In this document: positions 5,716 to 5,842 of the stretch, one piece after another
Layout of the letters: every line of letters starts with the position of its first letter
Numbering within the stretch: the first letter of the stretch is position 1
Assembly (NCBI GenBank): GCA_017999235.1
Contig: JAGOBN010000294.1
Location: 1 to 5,842, forward strand
DNA: 5,842 nt
Source of the DNA: Anaerolineales bacterium
Lineage (GTDB): Bacteria; Chloroflexota; Anaerolineae; Anaerolineales; UBA6663
Reading direction: 5' to 3'
The notes under the pieces: generated by a model
Seen by the model: only the letters and a program-made list of their open reading frames with translations
Told to the model about the DNA's origin: nothing
The model's database searches: none
Made by a program: the position numbers and the translations under genes

Positions 5716-5842
5716 ATGGAAACCTTCTTCTCCCTCCTCGAACGGCACGCCGACACCCAAGACACCCTGGTCTGCGTGGGCCTGGACCCGCACCCCGCCG
5801 ACCTGCCCCACCCGACTGCCGAGGCCGCGCTGGAGTTCTGCC
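5716..5842 (+). CDS. pyrF: Orotidine 5'-phosphate decarboxylase, subfamily 2 (3' partial)
   Basis: Only the first 42 residues are in the window. They read METFFSLLERHAD, then LVCVGLDPHPADLPHP, then AALEFC. The CVGLDP strand with its Asp, followed by HPADLP, is typical of the longer (type 2) OMP decarboxylases, which convert OMP to UMP in the last step of the pathway. There is no Shine-Dalgarno sequence before the ATG at 5716, because the upstream bases are the ACCCAATC-type repeat. Translation may depend on coupling or on a leaderless-like mode. The position after pyrC and pyrB supports the call. Confidence 0.88.
   Translation, partial: METFFSLLERHADTQDTLVCVGLDPHPADLPHPTAEAALEFC

Overview
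This is a high-GC bacterial window that probably comes from a Chloroflexota (Anaerolineae-like) genome. The lineage call is an inference. It rests on the Pro/Ala-rich protein full of PDWL motifs with a C-terminal TPR, the CAD-type dihydroorotase beside an aspartate carbamoyltransferase gene and a subfamily-2 pyrF, and the absence of clear Shine-Dalgarno sites at several starts. No marker gene here proves it. All genes read on the + strand.

Bases 1-2605 hold most of a very long, low-complexity protein that is open at the left edge. It has about 15 PDWL-like motifs in a Pro/Ala/Glu-rich chain, near-identical tandem repeats of 375 and 357 bp, a charged helix, a basic heptapeptide repeat and a C-terminal TPR. 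It ends at a strong intrinsic terminator (2622-2656).

Bases 2683-3510 are the most interesting part. A near-consensus promoter (GTGACA, 17 bp, TATAAT) sits so close to the ATG at 2719 that the mRNA is probably leaderless. The gene is a membrane-anchored DsbA-like thiol oxidoreductase (thioredoxin fold). Its reading frame is interrupted only by one TGA (2971-2973), exactly where the first Cys of the active-site CPYC motif belongs. The same frame then continues through the rest of the domain to 3441. A perfect 6-bp hairpin with a CGGGT loop lies 22 nt after the TGA. This is best read as a selenoprotein with a Sec-Pro-Tyr-Cys active site and a bacterial SECIS element. A nonsense mutation or a base-call error is the main alternative.

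Bases 3459-3548 carry two terminator-like hairpins in tandem. The second ends only 16 nt before the pyrC start, which raises the possibility of attenuation control.

Bases 3565-5842 are a pyrimidine biosynthesis cluster: pyrC (CAD-type dihydroorotase), pyrB (aspartate carbamoyltransferase catalytic chain) and the 5' end of pyrF (OMP decarboxylase). PyrB makes carbamoyl-aspartate, PyrC cyclises it to dihydroorotate, and PyrF makes UMP in the last step. Copies of a short ACCCAATC-type repeat flank pyrB on both sides, and the end of pyrC is translated from it.
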